Below the pieces are notes generated by a model, which saw only the letters and a list, made by a program, of their open reading frames with translations, was not told where the DNA came from and ran no database searches. A program made the position numbers and the translations under genes. From Leptolyngbya sp. PCC 7375 (GTDB taxonomy: Bacteria; Cyanobacteriota; Cyanobacteriia; Phormidesmidales; Phormidesmidaceae), in the NCBI RefSeq assembly GCF_000316115.1, contig NZ_JH993797.1:372001-436000 (forward strand): a stretch of 64,000 nt of DNA, in the 5' to 3' direction. Of this stretch, positions 62,765-64,000 are shown in pieces. The stretch's first letter is position 1, and each line of letters begins with the position of its first letter.

Positions 62765-63628
62765 TGAGTCGTCCATCACCTCAGAGACCACTTTCGAAAC
62801 GATCTGCAAGACTTCCGGTTCCAGAAGGATGTCGTGCCCCTTGTCACCAACTCGCACGACATCAACTGTTTTTCCCGCATCTTCGAGCAACGCGGCGTAC
62901 TGCAATCCAAGCTCCGGCGGCGTCACATCGTCAGCTTCGCCAATGATAAGTCTTATCTTAAGAGCATCGGAGATCTGATCGATGCCTTGCAACACGGATA
63001 AGGAATCAATGTCGCCCTTGAACGCATCAGACCCGGTTTTCGTGAACATGTGTCGTCGCCAATGATTCACATCGCCCGGAAACGAAACAAGAACCACTGC
63101 ATGAATCAGAGAGTGATGTCGTGCGACAATGTTCGCCGCAATGGCAGCGCCGCCCGAATGTCCGATCAAGACAACTTTGCGAGCATCTGTCGTTTCGCCT
63201 AAGGTCTCAATAGCCTCGGCGATCGCATCGGTATTCTTTGCATTCCAATTGTCACCAACGGAGTTGCCCCGTTCACCATCGGAGATGTTGCCGGTCGGAT
63301 CCTCGTACCCGGGACGAAGTAACGCGACGGTCACGACGTCGTCGTTGGTCTGGGCAATTTGGCTCGCCATTACGTACTGATACTCAGGTCGATTTCGGGG
63401 GGCATCACCGTGAAGAACAACACAAAGCACCGGTCGACTATCCACGTTGGCGCTCTGAAAACGCAGTCCGAAGAGCCGATATTGTCCCCCTTGCACCGTA
63501 AAAGATTCCGCTCCCTCAAAATGTGAACTAGCTCTGTTTGTCGAGTTGGTTTCCCGCGTTGGTGTCGAACCGTTGCACCCAATCACTAAGGTCAACGAAA
63601 TCAACAACGGTACAATTGTTCGTTTCAC
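62759..63628 (-). CDS. Alpha/beta-hydrolase lipoprotein (cassette gene)
   Basis: 289 residues. The start is a signal peptide with a lipobox (IVPLLISLTLVIGCNGS), so it should be lipid-anchored after cleavage before Cys18. The hydrolase nucleophile elbow is VVLIGHSGGAAIAANIVA (near residue 155), the acid lies in LIIGEADDVTPPELG, and the His in GDKGHDILLEP near the end. Substrate unknown. It starts at GTG 63628 and its stop is inside attC-like site g. One HIP1 octamer occurs in it. The style of the protein recalls marine planctomycetes, but the donor is not established. Confidence 0.83.
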   Translation of the reverse strand: MKRTIVPLLISLTLVIGCNGSTPTRETNSTNRASSHFEGAESFTVQGGQYRLFGLRFQSANVDSRPVLCVVLHGDAPRNRPEYQYVMASQIAQTNDDVVTVALLRPGYEDPTGNISDGERGNSVGDNWNAKNTDAIAEAIETLGETTDARKVVLIGHSGGAAIAANIVARHHSLIHAVVLVSFPGDVNHWRRHMFTKTGSDAFKGDIDSLSVLQGIDQISDALKIRLIIGEADDVTPPELGLQYAALLEDAGKTVDVVRVGDKGHDILLEPEVLQIVSKVVSEVMDDSS

Positions 63629-63650
63629 TGTGACCGACTTTGGCCTTCAG

Positions 63651-63734
63651 GCTAACGTGAAGTTGAGCGGCGGCCAATAGTTTTGTATCGATGCCTGGAT
63701 TATAAATTCCGTCCGCTCCTGCGCAGGGTTAGGC
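63651..63734 (-). repeat. attC-like site h
   Basis: Minus strand: opens GCCTAAC, inner arms GGAGCGGACGG and CCGCCGCTCAAC, closes GTTAGCC. Length 84 nt. It lies just upstream of the hydrolase start, as the end of the previous cassette. A further half-site (AGCTAAC with GCGGACAATG) occurs at 63745-63778 on the stop codon of the next gene, suggesting a partly deleted cassette between them. Confidence 0.7.
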
Positions 63735-63772
63735 GGCAGGAACCAGTGGCATTGTCCGCTTCAAGGACTATG

Positions 63773-64000
63773 TTAGCTATTATCACTAGCTTGCATCGCA
63801 TATGTTGCAACTTCACCAATAAATAGATACGTATGGATTACTGCAAGGCGAGCCTCTTCAGGAGTAACATCAATATGAACTCCCTTACATGTCTTTTCGT
63901 AAATAATATCTAGCCGAGAGGCGAGGTGACTGAGCTCTGTTTCAAGTAATGTGTAAGTACCTCTGCTTTCACCCAAACCTGCAAGATAGGCAAGTAAACG
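63773..64000 (-). CDS. Hypothetical cassette protein, partial (runs off window)
   Basis: The frame is open from the window edge to the TAA at 63773 and reads LAYLAGLGESRGTYTLLETE, LSHLASRLDIIYEKTCKGVH and EEARLAVIHTYLFIGEVATY. It looks like a helical protein. An internal TTG at 63976 could be a start but the open frame continues upstream, so I treat it as incomplete. Its stop lies in an AGCTAAC box, the same cassette layout as the hydrolase gene. Family not recognised. Confidence 0.55.
   Translation of the reverse strand, partial: RLLAYLAGLGESRGTYTLLETELSHLASRLDIIYEKTCKGVHIDVTPEEARLAVIHTYLFIGEVATYAMQASDNS

Noticed and set aside
1..64000. tRNA, rRNA and CRISPR loci
   Set aside because: No cloverleaf with a T-loop consensus, no rRNA segment and no regularly spaced repeat array was noticed; a tRNA could still be missed by eye.

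Overview
The window looks like a cyanobacterial chromosome or plasmid segment. It carries three genes and one remnant of the IsiA/Pcb chlorophyll-binding antenna family, a flavodoxin, a remnant of a phycobilisome rod linker, and scattered HIP1 octamers (GCGATCGC). The density of insertion sequences and the antenna paralogues recall Acaryochloris or Leptolyngbya-type genomes, but the species is not proven. About one third of the window is mobile DNA, much of it nested, and many host genes are visibly broken. For most elements I could read the terminal inverted repeats and the target duplications directly, and so reconstruct the interrupted genes.

Layout. 1-4.4 kb: an IS630 transposase fragment and two complete IS4-superfamily elements with duplications. 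4.6-18.2 kb: an iron-stress light-harvesting cluster made of an isiA remnant, a cpcL-like linker remnant, isiA, an isiA-psaL fusion, isiB (flavodoxin), a small cysteine-rich membrane protein and another isiA paralogue, with Fur-box-like sites. It is split by a 7.2-kb nested transposon stack: an IS21 element holding a serine-recombinase element (itself holding a MITE) and an ISL3 element. The stack sits exactly at the start codon of isiA-psaL. 18.4-25 kb: a YwiC-like pseudogene, TPR proteins, a methyltransferase, a ferritin-like protein, an MFS transporter, and a GDT1-type manganese exporter behind a recognisable yybP-ykoY manganese riboswitch. 24.8-28.7 kb: a truncated AraC regulator joined to an MFS gene that is cut by an IS, then a class II aldolase cut by a MITE. 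28.8-36.6 kb: two Uma2-type nucleases, a Shedu defence nuclease, a wrecked VapBC-like pair cut by an IS4, a saccharopine-dehydrogenase-like gene plus a displaced copy of its 3' end, and a His-rich CDF metal transporter.

37.0-52.5 kb: a five-gene co-directional block of very large proteins (966, 1523, 586, 878 and 1102 aa). Only the fourth (PhoD-like metallophosphatase) and probably the fifth (DUF6603-like) can be placed in families. This is the best candidate for an undescribed multi-protein system. 52.7-55.4 kb: a nucleotidyltransferase and an S9 peptidase.

55.6-64.0 kb: a run of small genes all on the minus strand, separated by 70-90 nt imperfect palindromes with the layout of integron attC sites. 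Three genes end inside such a site (TAA within the TAAC box). I read this as an integron cassette array without an integrase in view (CALIN-like), later hit by an IS110 element lying at an attC core and an ISKra4 element that split an FMN-reductase gene. Cassette cargo includes a TehB-like methyltransferase, a DUF433/DUF5615 toxin-antitoxin pair, an Imm32-like protein, a DUF5076 protein and a lipoprotein hydrolase.
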